From Desulfosporosinus acididurans (GTDB lineage Bacteria; Bacillota; Desulfitobacteriia; Desulfitobacteriales; Desulfitobacteriaceae), in NCBI RefSeq assembly GCF_001029285.1, contig NZ_LDZY01000014.1, positions 1 to 64,000 of the forward strand: DNA of 64,000 nucleotides, written 5' to 3'. The first letter of the stretch is position 1. Each line of letters opens with the position of its first letter. The notes below the pieces were generated by a model. It had not been told where the DNA came from. It saw nothing but the letters and a program-made list of their open reading frames with translations, and searched no databases. Made by a program: the position numbers and the translations under genes. This document shows positions 17,350-25,552 of this stretch, piece by piece.

Positions 17350-18534
17350 ATGGATTTTAAGTATGCAAAGAGAATGGAATACATCAAAGCGTCTGAGATC
17401 AGAGAGATTTTAAAGGTTGCTGAGAGACCGGAGTATATATCATTTGCCGGAGGCTTACCTGCACCAGAACTTTTCCCAGTAGAAGAAATCAAAGAAGTAT
17501 GCAGGATTGTGCTTGAGGAAGAAGGCGCAAAAGCATTACAATATTCAGCTACTGAAGGATATAATCCACTCAGGCAATGGATAGCCCAAAGAATGAATCA
17601 GCGGTTAGGGACTAGCTTCGATACAGAAAATATACTGATAACCCACGGATCTCAGCAGGCTCTTGACCTGACAGGTAAAGTTTTTCTTGATGAAGGAGAT
17701 ATTGTCCTATGTGAAAGTCCGACATACCTTGCAGCTATAAGTGCCTTCAGAGCATATGGCTGCGAGTTTGTCGAGGTTCCTACTGATGATGAGGGGATGA
17801 TACCGGAAGAACTGGATAGAATTTTGACAAACACTAAACGAGTGAAATTAATTTATATCATTCCTGACTTTCAAAATCCAACGGGAAGGACCTGGAGTCT
17901 TGAGAGAAGAAAATATCTGGTTGAGGCGGCAACAAAGCACAATGTTATGATCATTGAAGACAATCCTTATGGAGAACTGAGGTTTGAAGGCGAAAATTTG
18001 CCATCTGTTAAATCCTTTGATCAGGCCGGTTGTGTGCTCTGTTATGGAACTTTCTCCAAAACATTTTGTCCAGGCTACAGAATTGGCTGGGTTGCAGGTG
18101 AAAAGTCGGTTATTGAGAAGTATGTCCTTGTTAAGCAAGGGACAGATTTGCAAAGCAATACCCTTGCCCAAAGGGAAATTGCCAAATACCTTGAGTTGTA
18201 TGATATTGATGAACATATTGCTATCATACGTGAGGTCTATAAGAGACGGAAAACTATAATGGTCCAAGCTATGGAAAAGGAATTTCCAGATGGTGTAACC
18301 TTTACGAGACCTCAAGGGGGATTATTTGCTTGGGTAGAGCTGCCCGCGAACGTTAATGCCAGAGACGTCTTGGAAAAAAGTCTAGAAAAAAAAGTCGCCT
18401 TTGTGCCGGGTGGTTCGTTCTTTCCTAACGGCGGAAAGGAGAACACCTTTAGGGTCAATTATTCTAACATGCCTGAGGAGAGGATAATTGAAGGTATTAA
18501 ATGTCTTGGAGAAACTTTAAAACAGTTTGTATAA
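17350..18534 (+). CDS. PLP aminotransferase, LysN/2-aminoadipate type
   Basis: A 394-residue class I aminotransferase with an ideal site AAGGAGGAG before ATG 17350. Visible are ISFAGGLPAPELFP at the N-terminus (a LysN/ARO8-like opening), LITHGSQQALDLTGKVFLDEGD, IPDFQNPTGRTW and the PLP lysine in GTFSKTFCPGYRIGW. Members convert 2-aminoadipate, aromatic or branched amino acids to 2-oxo acids; the precise substrate cannot be told. It follows the MocR regulator and precedes a racemase-family gene, which points to a small amino acid salvage or D-amino acid unit. Confidence 0.85.
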   Translation: MDFKYAKRMEYIKASEIREILKVAERPEYISFAGGLPAPELFPVEEIKEVCRIVLEEEGAKALQYSATEGYNPLRQWIAQRMNQRLGTSFDTENILITHGSQQALDLTGKVFLDEGDIVLCESPTYLAAISAFRAYGCEFVEVPTDDEGMIPEELDRILTNTKRVKLIYIIPDFQNPTGRTWSLERRKYLVEAATKHNVMIIEDNPYGELRFEGENLPSVKSFDQAGCVLCYGTFSKTFCPGYRIGWVAGEKSVIEKYVLVKQGTDLQSNTLAQREIAKYLELYDIDEHIAIIREVYKRRKTIMVQAMEKEFPDGVTFTRPQGGLFAWVELPANVNARDVLEKSLEKKVAFVPGGSFFPNGGKENTFRVNYSNMPEERIIEGIKCLGETLKQFV

Positions 18535-18583
18535 TTTGGGATAGTGCTGCTAACAGTGGAGGGAATCAAGGGGGGAGATTATT

Positions 18584-19273
18584 ATGAAAACAATAGGTTT
18601 AATTGGAGGGATGAGTTGGGAATCCTCCTCTGAATATTACCGTATTCTTAATGAAGAAATTAAGCTGAGGCTCGGAGGTCTGCATTCCGCTCAATGCGTT
18701 CTTTACAGCGTTGACTTCGAGGAAATTGAAATCTGCCAAAGAAATGACGAATGGGAAAAGGCTGCTCAAATTCTGACAGGTGCTGCTCATAGTCTTGAAG
18801 CCTCCGGTGCTGATTTTATTATCATTTGTACGAATACTATGCACAAAGTTGCTGATGAGATTCAGGCAGGCATTCATATTCCCTTATTGCACATTGCTGA
18901 TGTCACAGCACAAGAAGTTATTTCGAAGGGAATCAAGGTTATTGGCCTTTTGGGTACGAAATATACAATGGAACAAGATTTTTATAAATCACGTTTAGAG
19001 GCTCAGGGCATCAAGGTTTTGATTCCTCAGGAAACAGATAGAGTAATTGTAAATGATGTGATTTTTAACGAACTATGCTTAGGACAAATCTTAGAAGAAT
19101 CTAGAGCTAACTATAAGCGAATTATTCAGAACCTAATTGAGCAGGGCGCGAAGGGAATTATTCTAGGCTGTACAGAAATTGGTCTATTAGTTAAACCCGA
19201 GGACTCGACAGTACCATTGTTTGATACAACCGTACTTCATGCTAAAGAGGCTGTAAACTTAGCTCTTAAATAA
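18584..19273 (+). CDS. Aspartate/glutamate racemase-family amino acid racemase
   Basis: A 229-residue protein with site GGGGGGAG before ATG 18584. It starts KTIGLIGGMSWESS and has the two catalytic cysteine motifs expected of PLP-independent racemases: CTNTMHK (near residue 84) and GCTEI (near residue 198). Size and motifs match the YgeA/RacX branch, some of which racemise several amino acids. In context it would interconvert L- and D-forms of the amino acid handled by the aminotransferase before it. A terminator follows at 19317-19344. Confidence 0.85.
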   Translation: MKTIGLIGGMSWESSSEYYRILNEEIKLRLGGLHSAQCVLYSVDFEEIEICQRNDEWEKAAQILTGAAHSLEASGADFIIICTNTMHKVADEIQAGIHIPLLHIADVTAQEVISKGIKVIGLLGTKYTMEQDFYKSRLEAQGIKVLIPQETDRVIVNDVIFNELCLGQILEESRANYKRIIQNLIEQGAKGIILGCTEIGLLVKPEDSTVPLFDTTVLHAKEAVNLALK

Positions 19274-19316
19274 TAAGGAACAGCCTTTCCATACCAAGAG
19301 GGAAATCAGTTTTGTG

Positions 19317-19344
19317 AAGGAGCGTTTTTGGACGCTCCTTTTTG
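19317..19344 (+). terminator. Terminator after the racemase gene
   Basis: AAGGAGCGT (19317-19325) pairs with ACGCTCCTT (19332-19340), followed by T-rich sequence. Confidence 0.85.
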
Positions 19345-19479
19345 CTTTTGTTGCAGGAAATGAATGATAATAGTGGAATTATTATGATATGCTTAAATGC
19401 CTGGTAAGTAAGACCGCCACGCCAGAGAGCAGTAAGAGCCGTATGACTTGAAAAAATTATTGATAGCGAGGGGATATAT

Positions 19480-20109
19480 GTGAGCCGAGATAATTTAGAA
19501 AGCCTACAGAAAAGAGCAGGTTCTATTCACATAGTGATGGAGATTATCTTTGTTATTGGGGCAATAATCTTCGTAGCAGCAATGATAGGTTTTATCTATT
19601 TCTTTTTTGCTCCTCAAGATAAATTTAACGTCGTAAAAGGCACTATAGACTGGTCTATAACCTATAGATTAACAGGCAGCTCGTCATTCTTTATTAATAT
19701 GCCTTTAAACATTCTACAGCCGTTAGAAAATAGCATGGTTGTTGCAAAACATGCATTTTTAACCAGCATGTTTTTATTGCTCGTTAAAGTCTCTTTAATA
19801 ATTTATGGTGTAAAACAAGCTGCAGATTTTTTAAATTCTATTGCAAACGATAAAGCTCCATATGTAATTCGCAACGTCAAACGAATTAAAAAAATTGCTT
19901 ATGTGTTAATTTTTTATTCGGTTGCTGTGGATATCTTATCATGCCTTTTATACTTAATTTTTGTAACCAAAATATTTACTTTGGATTTAGCAAATGTCCA
20001 TTTAAGTGGTATCTTAAGTGGTGTATTAAGTGGAGGGTTTATTCTTGTTATCGCCGACTTATTCAAATATGGTGTGTTCCTCCAGGATGAGTTTAATGCA
20101 AAATTATAA
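19480..20109 (+). CDS. DUF2975-like four-helix membrane protein
   Basis: A 209-residue protein starting at GTG 19480 (GCGAGGGG upstream). Four hydrophobic segments lie near residues 17-45, 85-110, 140-165 and 172-195, and it ends with FKYGVFLQDEFNAKL. This resembles DUF2975 proteins, which usually sit next to a small XRE-type regulator of the YozG kind and end in a similar 'G..LQ.E' tail. Here that partner is missing: the DNA directly after the stop leads into a truncated glutamate-synthase-like gene. A deletion or rearrangement is likely to have removed the partner. Confidence 0.65.
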   Translation: MSRDNLESLQKRAGSIHIVMEIIFVIGAIIFVAAMIGFIYFFFAPQDKFNVVKGTIDWSITYRLTGSSSFFINMPLNILQPLENSMVVAKHAFLTSMFLLLVKVSLIIYGVKQAADFLNSIANDKAPYVIRNVKRIKKIAYVLIFYSVAVDILSCLLYLIFVTKIFTLDLANVHLSGILSGVLSGGFILVIADLFKYGVFLQDEFNAKL

Positions 20110-20176
20110 ACTGCCTAAAAGTTACATTTTGAGCTTGCTGATATTTATGCTCGTTTTAGTTTCTAATCATTTCGCT

Positions 20177-20932
20177 ATATCAGTCGAGTATCTTAGAAAA
20201 TTAGGTTACAAACGAATCTCTCTGAAAACAGGTTCTTATGGAATGGAAGCATTAGCTGCCGCTATCAAATTAGCTACAGAAGCTCACCTTGATTTATTAA
20301 CTATTGATGGTTCCGGCGGCGGTACTGGAATGAGTCCATGGAACATGATGGAAACTTGGGGAGTCCCCTCAATCCTTCTGCATTCGAAAGCTTATGAATA
20401 TGCTTCGATTTTAGCTGCTAAAGGACACAAAGTGGTTGATATGGCCTTTGCCGGCGGGTTAGCCAGAGAAGACCACATTTTCAAGGCTTTGGCTTTAGGA
20501 GCTCCCTTTACCAAAATGGTCTGTATGGGAAGAGGGGTAATGATCCCAGCTTTTGTCGGTTCAAATATTGAAGGTGTACTTAATCCTGAACGCAGAGCTC
20601 AGGTAAATGGAAACTGGGACGTCCTGCCGAAAAATGTTCTTGAGCATGGCTCAAAAGCAGAGGAAATCTTTGCAGGTTATTATGATGTTCAAAGTAAGGT
20701 TGGCGCTGATGCCATGAAGAAAATTCCCTACGGCGCTATCGCAGTTTGGACTTTAGCCGATAAACTCGCGGGTGGGCTTCAGCAGTTTATGGCGGGAGCA
20801 CGAAAGTTCTCACTCAAGCAAATTGCCCGAACGGATATTTCTTCCGCTAATCGAGAGACGGAGCGCGAAACCGGAATCCCCTTTATTACGGATTTTCAAG
20901 ACGAATTTGCTAAAAAAATCTTAAATAGTTGA
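20177..20932 (+). pseudogene. Truncated glutamate synthase-like FMN domain
   Basis: From about 20177 the frame reads YLRKLGYKRISLKTGSYGME, then LLTIDGSGGGTGMSPWN, AGGLAREDHIFKALALG and LAGGLQQFMAGARKFSLKQI. This is the C-terminal half of the FMN-binding TIM barrel of glutamate synthase-type proteins. The N-terminal half is absent. The frame opens inside the overlapping DUF2975 gene, and the residues between that gene and the homology look unrelated (SYILSLLIFMLVLV). There is no credible start or ribosome binding site for the fragment. It is most simply a deletion relic; expression as a chimeric protein cannot be fully excluded. Confidence 0.75.
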
Positions 20933-20980
20933 CTTACATCTAACAAATGGAGTAATAAGTGAATTGGGGTTGAGAGCGAA

Positions 20981-21022
20981 GGGGGTGTTGCAAGACTGCC
21001 ACAAAACAGTCAGCAACCCCCC
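20981..21022. repeat. GC-rich hairpin downstream of the glutamate synthase relic
   Basis: G-rich arm 20981-20991 pairs with C-rich arm 21013-21022 with one bulge, and the inner GACTG/CAGTC arms extend the stem. There is no T run, so it is either a weak terminator for the lost gene or another stable RNA fold. Confidence 0.5.
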
Positions 21023-21167
21023 CTCATAATTTGGAATGTAAGGTGCCCTTTTACCTTTCAATGTAAACATTTTTACGGTGATATATAGTTTGGGCATTTT
21101 CGGATGTCTTGATACAGCCTAGATGATGGTCAAAGAGGTAAATTGTGGTTATTTTTTCTAAAAATAG

Positions 21168-21195
21168 TTGACAAAGTCAAATAAATTAGTACAAT
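21168..21195 (+). promoter_or_regulatory. Promoter with palindrome over the -35 box
   Basis: TTGACA 21168-21173 and TACAAT 21190-21195 with a 16-base spacer. The -35 hexamer is part of the palindrome TTGAC-AAA-GTCAA (21168-21180), a candidate site for the MarR-type protein encoded just downstream. Confidence 0.7.
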
Positions 21196-21242
21196 GATAT
21201 CATATCTATTTAAATGCCTTATATTATGGAGGAGGGTGCATC

Positions 21243-22199
21243 GTGAATTCGCGGAACATGAATTTGATACATATCATTCGGAGATTTAATCGATTTTACA
21301 CTAATATTTTGGGATTACTGGACAAGCATATTTATGAAAGCGAATTTTCGCTTGCAGAAGTTCGGGTTTTATACGATATTGAACATATGGAAGTTTGTAC
21401 AGCTAAGAAATTGATAGAAGAGTTAAAAATTGATCCAGGTTATCTAAGCAGAATAATAAAACGCTTTGAGAATGATAGCCTTATATACAGAGTACAGTCC
21501 CCGGAAGATGGTCGGTTATATTACCTTTTCCTTACGGATAAAGGCAAAAATACTCTTTCAAAGTTGAATGATTTGTCTAATGACCAAATCTATAACTTAA
21601 TCAGCCGTCTGCCAGAACGAGATAAAATGAGTGTTGTAGAAAGTATGAAAACTGTCGAAAACGCTTTCTCAGGAAAACCTATAAAAATCAAAGAAAAGAT
21701 TACAATTCGCAGTGAATTGAGACCGGGAGATGTGGGTTATTTAATTCATCTTCATGGAAGGTTTTATGCGGAAGAATGTAAATATAACTATATGTTTGAA
21801 GGATATGTCTGCAAAACGATTTTCGATATGTTTAATAATTACAACGTGGAAAAGGATAGATTCTGGTTTGCAGAAGCGAATGGAGAAATAATTGGCTCCA
21901 TTGCTATTATTGGACATTCTGCGACACGAGCTCAGTTAAGATGGTTCATTCTTCATCCATCATTCAGAGGAATTGGCTTGGGAAACACTCTGCTAAATGA
22001 AGCTGTGAAATACTGTCAGGAGAAAGGATATGAACAGGTATTTCTAGAAACTACAGATGACCAAAAAATCGCAATCAAAATGTACATGAACGTAGGATTT
22101 AAGAAAGTGGCGGAACATGAAAATAAGGAGTGGGGAAGGAAATTGATTGAACAAACCTATGAGTTGAGCTTACCTCTAGGGAATATGGTTTCTAACTGA
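21243..22199 (+). CDS. MarR regulator fused to a GNAT acetyltransferase
   Basis: A 318-residue fusion starting at GTG 21243 with GGAGGAGGG just upstream. Residues 1-150 are a MarR winged helix (CTAKKLIEELKIDPGYLSRIIKRFE; wing SPEDGRLYYLFLT). Residues 165-310 are a GNAT domain with the acetyl-CoA loop RGIGLGNTLLNEAV and the closing GFKKVAEHE strand. This domain order is a known architecture in Firmicutes and other bacteria; the acetyl acceptor is generally unknown. It stands alone between its promoter and the terminator at 22257-22286. Self-regulation through the -35 palindrome is an inference. Confidence 0.9.
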   Translation: MNSRNMNLIHIIRRFNRFYTNILGLLDKHIYESEFSLAEVRVLYDIEHMEVCTAKKLIEELKIDPGYLSRIIKRFENDSLIYRVQSPEDGRLYYLFLTDKGKNTLSKLNDLSNDQIYNLISRLPERDKMSVVESMKTVENAFSGKPIKIKEKITIRSELRPGDVGYLIHLHGRFYAEECKYNYMFEGYVCKTIFDMFNNYNVEKDRFWFAEANGEIIGSIAIIGHSATRAQLRWFILHPSFRGIGLGNTLLNEAVKYCQEKGYEQVFLETTDDQKIAIKMYMNVGFKKVAEHENKEWGRKLIEQTYELSLPLGNMVSN

Positions 22200-22256
22200 A
22201 GATCTGGAAGAATAGCTGCTTGCAATCAGGCAAAGCATTTTCAAAGCCTTCAATTT

Positions 22257-22290
22257 AAAAGCCGCCCCACAGCAAGGGCGGCTTTTAGTC
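22257..22290 (+). terminator. Terminator after the MarR-GNAT gene
   Basis: AAAAGCCGCC (22257-22266) pairs perfectly with GGCGGCTTTT (22277-22286). Confidence 0.85.
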
Positions 22291-22587
22291 TTTTTCATGG
22301 TTTCTCTTATCTTTATCTTTGAGATTTCCTCTGCAATTAGAATACAATAAAGTTCATGATATTTTATCAGCTTTGTTTCAAGAATTTATCAAGATTATAA
22401 AAGAGCGGCAAAAAGTGCCTATGCCACGCTAAAAGCAAGCCGGTAGTCAAGCGAGAGTTATTTAGAAGTCGAGAACATATGCAGATGTATTTATTTGGTT
22501 AAGCACAATAACTGAAATCCTCATCGGTGCGCTCTGAGTCAAGTTTGGAATAGAAGGCAATATTATATAGTAACCATAAATTCCTAT

Positions 22588-22616
22588 TTGCTTTTTGAAC
22601 TTAACCTTGTTATAAT
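22588..22616 (+). promoter_or_regulatory. Promoter of the 6S-like RNA
   Basis: TTGCTT 22588-22593 and a consensus TATAAT 22611-22616 with a 17-base spacer. The predicted start near 22622-22623 coincides with the first paired base of the RNA described next. Confidence 0.7.
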
Positions 22617-22621
22617 GAGTT

Positions 22622-22817
22622 TCCAAGAAACCTGCGATGTGCGAAGATTTGATTTGGTTTTGATCCTATTTGAAATTTCGGGAATTTGAGAAACTTACTG
22701 ATTAGGTCAGGCCTCTGCTGTTAGAGGAAGACTGAAAAGTAGGGTGAAAATGCCCACCTGCGAGAGCGGGGTTAAAAACCAAATAATCTAAACGGCTTTG
22801 CGGGGAATCTAATTGGT
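22622..22817 (+). ncRNA. ssrS: Probable 6S RNA
   Basis: A rod-shaped RNA of about 195 bases, the usual size of 6S RNA. The ends pair: CCAA 22623-22626 with TTGG 22813-22816, CCTGC 22631-22635 with GCGGG 22800-22804, AGATT with AATCT, and ATTTGG with CCAAAT (22779-22784). These closing helices frame a large weakly paired centre, and the far end closes with CAG-CCTCT/AGAGG-CTG. The 5' sequence CCTGCGATGTGCGA resembles the start of other bacterial 6S RNAs. Such RNA mimics an open promoter and sequesters housekeeping RNA polymerase. Promoter and terminator flank it exactly, and there is no open frame. A different structured RNA cannot be ruled out without a covariance search. Confidence 0.65.
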
Positions 22818-22824
22818 GAAATGT

Positions 22825-22858
22825 AATCCAGAGCAACGAAATGCTCTGGATTTTTTCT
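22825..22858 (+). terminator. Terminator of the 6S-like RNA
   Basis: AATCCAGAGCA (22825-22835) pairs perfectly with TGCTCTGGATT (22842-22852), followed by a T run. It is separate from the RNA body. Confidence 0.9.
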
Positions 22859-23065
22859 TATTAAGGAAATATATTTAAGGAATTAGATAAATCTTTCCGC
22901 CATTTGGATATTGTAACCAAAGATATCTTGTATTTTAACGTGTTTCGGAAGATAATAAAATCGCTATACATATTCAACACATTGCTATTTGGAATTCGCT
23001 TGTGGTGCTGTTGTTAAAAATCTTCAAATTCAATTTAAAAGTTATAGGGAGGGTGATACCAGATC

Positions 23066-24043
23066 ATGTTAACTCCAAGACAGAATTTGTTCGAAACAAT
23101 CAGAGGTGGCAAACCTGATCGTTTTGTCAACCAGTATGAATTCATGGAAATAATTATGGAAACCCGTTTTGATAAAAAGCTTCCGATCGGGGGGGAGGGC
23201 GTAAACAGCTGGGGAATCACTTACAGATGGCCTGAAGGACAGATCGGTCAGTTTCCTGTGCATGATGACGAGCACAAGGTATTAAAAGATATTACCGAGT
23301 GGAAAAAGTACGTCAAAGCACCGGTGATCTCGACGTCTGATGAATTCTGGGCTCCAGCCATAGCACATGCTGACTCTGTGGACCGCAATGAAAAATTCGT
23401 GACGGCGTTTGTTGCACCGGGAATCTTTGAACAGTGCCATAATCTTATGGGCATGGAAGATGCCCTGATGGCGTTATATGAGGAGCCTGAAGCTATGCAT
23501 GAGCTGATTGATTACCTAGTTGATTTTGAGCTGGCTTATGCAAAAGAAATAATCGACCACATCCATCCCGATGCACTTTTCCATCATGACGATTGGGGCA
23601 GTCAAAAAAATTCGTTTATTTCTCCGGAAATGTTTGAAGAGTTTTACTTACCCGCTTATAAAAAAGTCTACGGTTTCTATAAGGCCAATGGCGTCGAACT
23701 GATCGTTCACCACAGTGATTCTTATGCTGCCAACCTAGTCGATTATATGATTGAAATGGGAATTGACATCTGGCAGGGAGTCATGACGACCAATAACACG
23801 CCGGAGCTGATCAAGAAATATGGCGGGAAAATCTCTTTCATGGGCGATTTGGACAGCGGTACCATCGACTTTCCGAACTGGACGCAGGAGATTTGTGCTG
23901 AAGAAGTCAGAAGGGCTTGCACACATTGCGGAAAGCTTTACTTCATCCCCTGTTTAACCCAAGGTCTGGGCGTCAGTTCTTTCCCCGGTGTCTATGATTG
24001 TGTAAGCTCCGAGATTGATAAAGTGAGCAAGGAAATGTTTTAA
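23066..24043 (+). CDS. Uroporphyrinogen decarboxylase-fold methyltransferase
   Basis: A 325-residue protein with site AGGGAGGGTGA before ATG 23066. The fold is that of uroporphyrinogen decarboxylase, used in anaerobes by methyltransferases that move methyl groups between corrinoid proteins and a thiol or tetrahydrofolate (MtaA/MtbA and O-demethylase families). Candidate zinc ligands are in ELIVHHSDSYA and FIPCLTQG. It lacks the conserved N-terminal RxxxxP...R pattern of true HemE. No corrinoid protein or partner methyltransferase is nearby, so its donor and acceptor are unknown. A terminator follows directly. Confidence 0.75.
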   Translation: MLTPRQNLFETIRGGKPDRFVNQYEFMEIIMETRFDKKLPIGGEGVNSWGITYRWPEGQIGQFPVHDDEHKVLKDITEWKKYVKAPVISTSDEFWAPAIAHADSVDRNEKFVTAFVAPGIFEQCHNLMGMEDALMALYEEPEAMHELIDYLVDFELAYAKEIIDHIHPDALFHHDDWGSQKNSFISPEMFEEFYLPAYKKVYGFYKANGVELIVHHSDSYAANLVDYMIEMGIDIWQGVMTTNNTPELIKKYGGKISFMGDLDSGTIDFPNWTQEICAEEVRRACTHCGKLYFIPCLTQGLGVSSFPGVYDCVSSEIDKVSKEMF

Positions 24044-24046
24044 ATG

Positions 24047-24090
24047 GAGAAAACCTCCGAAGTCATCTCCGGAGGTTTTCTCTTCATTAA
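24047..24090 (+). terminator. Terminator after the URO-D family gene
   Basis: GAGAAAACCTCCG (24047-24059) pairs with CGGAGGTTTTCTC (24070-24082), then a T/A-rich tail. Confidence 0.85.
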
Positions 24091-24204
24091 TTTTGAACTG
24101 AAAACTCTACTAGCTTAAGACATAAATTTAATAATTTGTCCCAGAATAGTTTTGAAATATTCCTTGATAAGGTTGGCGATCATTCCTAAGGAGGTGAAGT
24201 TTTT

Positions 24205-24714
24205 ATGAGTGCAGAAAGAGTTGTAGAGTTGCTTAAAGAGCTGTCTGCAACCATCACAACTGTTGAGAGTTGTACAGGAGGACATATCATTTCTGCGATT
24301 ACAGATGTAGAAGGAGCATCGGATGTCACTCCAGGGGGTTATGTTACTTATTCAAACCGCCAAAAACTAGCTATTGGAATTTCTGAAGATATTCTAGAGA
24401 AATATGGCGTATATAGTTTAGAGTGTGCAAAGGCTATGGCTGTTGTTGGTCAGAAGAATACCCAAGCTGATTTTAGTGTTGGAGTAACCGGAACCTTCTC
24501 AAATATTGATGTACATAATGAAGGCAGCGAAGCAGGGGTTGTCTATTTTGCAATCGTATTTAAAGCGGAGCAAGCAACTGCGGAAAAAATAAATGTCCCG
24601 ATAATGAAGAGGCATGATCAGAAACAATTTGTTACAGAAATCGTTCTAAATAGAGTGGTGGATGTTCTTGAATCGATACATAAGGCACTATTGAATTTCA
24701 AGGTCAAAGTGTAA
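24205..24714 (+). CDS. CinA C-terminal/PncC-type amidohydrolase
   Basis: A 169-residue protein with an ideal site AAGGAGGTG before ATG 24205. It holds the signature TTVESCTGGHIISAITDVEGAS of the CinA C-terminal (PncC) family, in which the Ser of ESCTGG is the nucleophile that deamidates nicotinamide mononucleotide for NAD salvage. The second motif, usually GIAGP, reads VGVTGTFSNID here, somewhat divergent. The N-terminal CinA domain is absent, as in stand-alone PncC. It faces the next gene convergently and has no partner. Confidence 0.8.
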   Translation: MSAERVVELLKELSATITTVESCTGGHIISAITDVEGASDVTPGGYVTYSNRQKLAIGISEDILEKYGVYSLECAKAMAVVGQKNTQADFSVGVTGTFSNIDVHNEGSEAGVVYFAIVFKAEQATAEKINVPIMKRHDQKQFVTEIVLNRVVDVLESIHKALLNFKVKV

Positions 24715-24750
24715 ACACCCTGCCAGAGCGTTCTGAACGTCATTAGATAT

Positions 24751-25431
24751 TTACCAAAGTAAAGGTATCAAATGATAACGAACCTTTTTACAATAGTCTG
24801 TATAACCTGATAGGTTTTTCGATAGGAATTTTTCCTCATCCAGAAGCCGAAGAATAATGGTAAGGATCAATGGCATTACAAAGAGTACAGCCCAATAAGA
24901 ACCTAAAGCAATAGGTGAAAATATCATCATTAGTATTGCCCCAGAATACATAGGATGACGTACCAACCTATAGGGTCCTGTTGAAATGACTTCCTGATTT
25001 TTATCTACTTCAATTATGGCGGAAGTATAGCTGTTCTCTTTGAAAACCAGAAATACTATATAAAATCCTAAGACAACAAAAACATTGGCAAATAAACTAA
25101 TATTTAGGGGTACTCGGGACCAATGAAAGCGAAAATCAAGCCCTGCAAAAATGAATACAAAACAGAAAAACAAATTTGCCAGGGCTTGTATCGCTTTCTG
25201 GCTCTTTTCTTTCTCAGCGGTTGCTCCTGCTTTGAGACGACGTTCTAACAATTGTAGGTCCTTTTTAAATAAGTATAGAGTTATCAGTATTACCGAAATT
25301 GAAAATGTTAGCAGGTAGATCCAAGCCTGCAGGTAATTAATTGTCCATGCAGGTAAAAAAATAAAGGCAGCCAAGGCTATTATAAGCATTAAAAATCCGG
25401 CTAATGTTCTCCCTAATAAATTAATCATCAC
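24751..25431 (-). CDS. Isoprenylcysteine carboxyl methyltransferase-like membrane protein
   Basis: A 226-residue protein with six or so hydrophobic helices. The C-terminal half holds VISTGPYRLVRHPMYSGAIL, the RHPxY motif of ICMT/PEMT-type membrane methyltransferases, followed by EEKFLSKNLSGYTDYCKKV, the usual E..L...F..Y..Y segment. These enzymes use S-adenosylmethionine; bacterial substrates are mostly unknown. The ribosome binding site is GGAGGGC before the start on the minus strand. It is convergent with the PncC gene and single. Confidence 0.8.
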   Translation of the reverse strand: MMINLLGRTLAGFLMLIIALAAFIFLPAWTINYLQAWIYLLTFSISVILITLYLFKKDLQLLERRLKAGATAEKEKSQKAIQALANLFFCFVFIFAGLDFRFHWSRVPLNISLFANVFVVLGFYIVFLVFKENSYTSAIIEVDKNQEVISTGPYRLVRHPMYSGAILMMIFSPIALGSYWAVLFVMPLILTIILRLLDEEKFLSKNLSGYTDYCKKVRYHLIPLLW

Positions 25432-25552
25432 AAGCCCTCCAATTTCCTACCTGGAGTTTATTGTTTCCTAAAAACCTTCAACAATAATATACCCCAAAAT
25501 AGAGAAGAAGAGGCATTTGCAATATCCTTCATTAAATAATGCTCTTGCAGGA

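Noticed and set aside
19415-19455. Sequence GAGCAGTAAGAGCCGTATGA resembling a group II intron end
   Set aside because: Only a few bases of the domain V-like core are present and no complementary arm or reverse transcriptase is nearby.
22680-22816. Possible cobalamin riboswitch before the URO-D methyltransferase
   Set aside because: A terminator and about 200 bases separate it from the gene, the B12 box is missing, and end-to-end pairing fits 6S RNA better.
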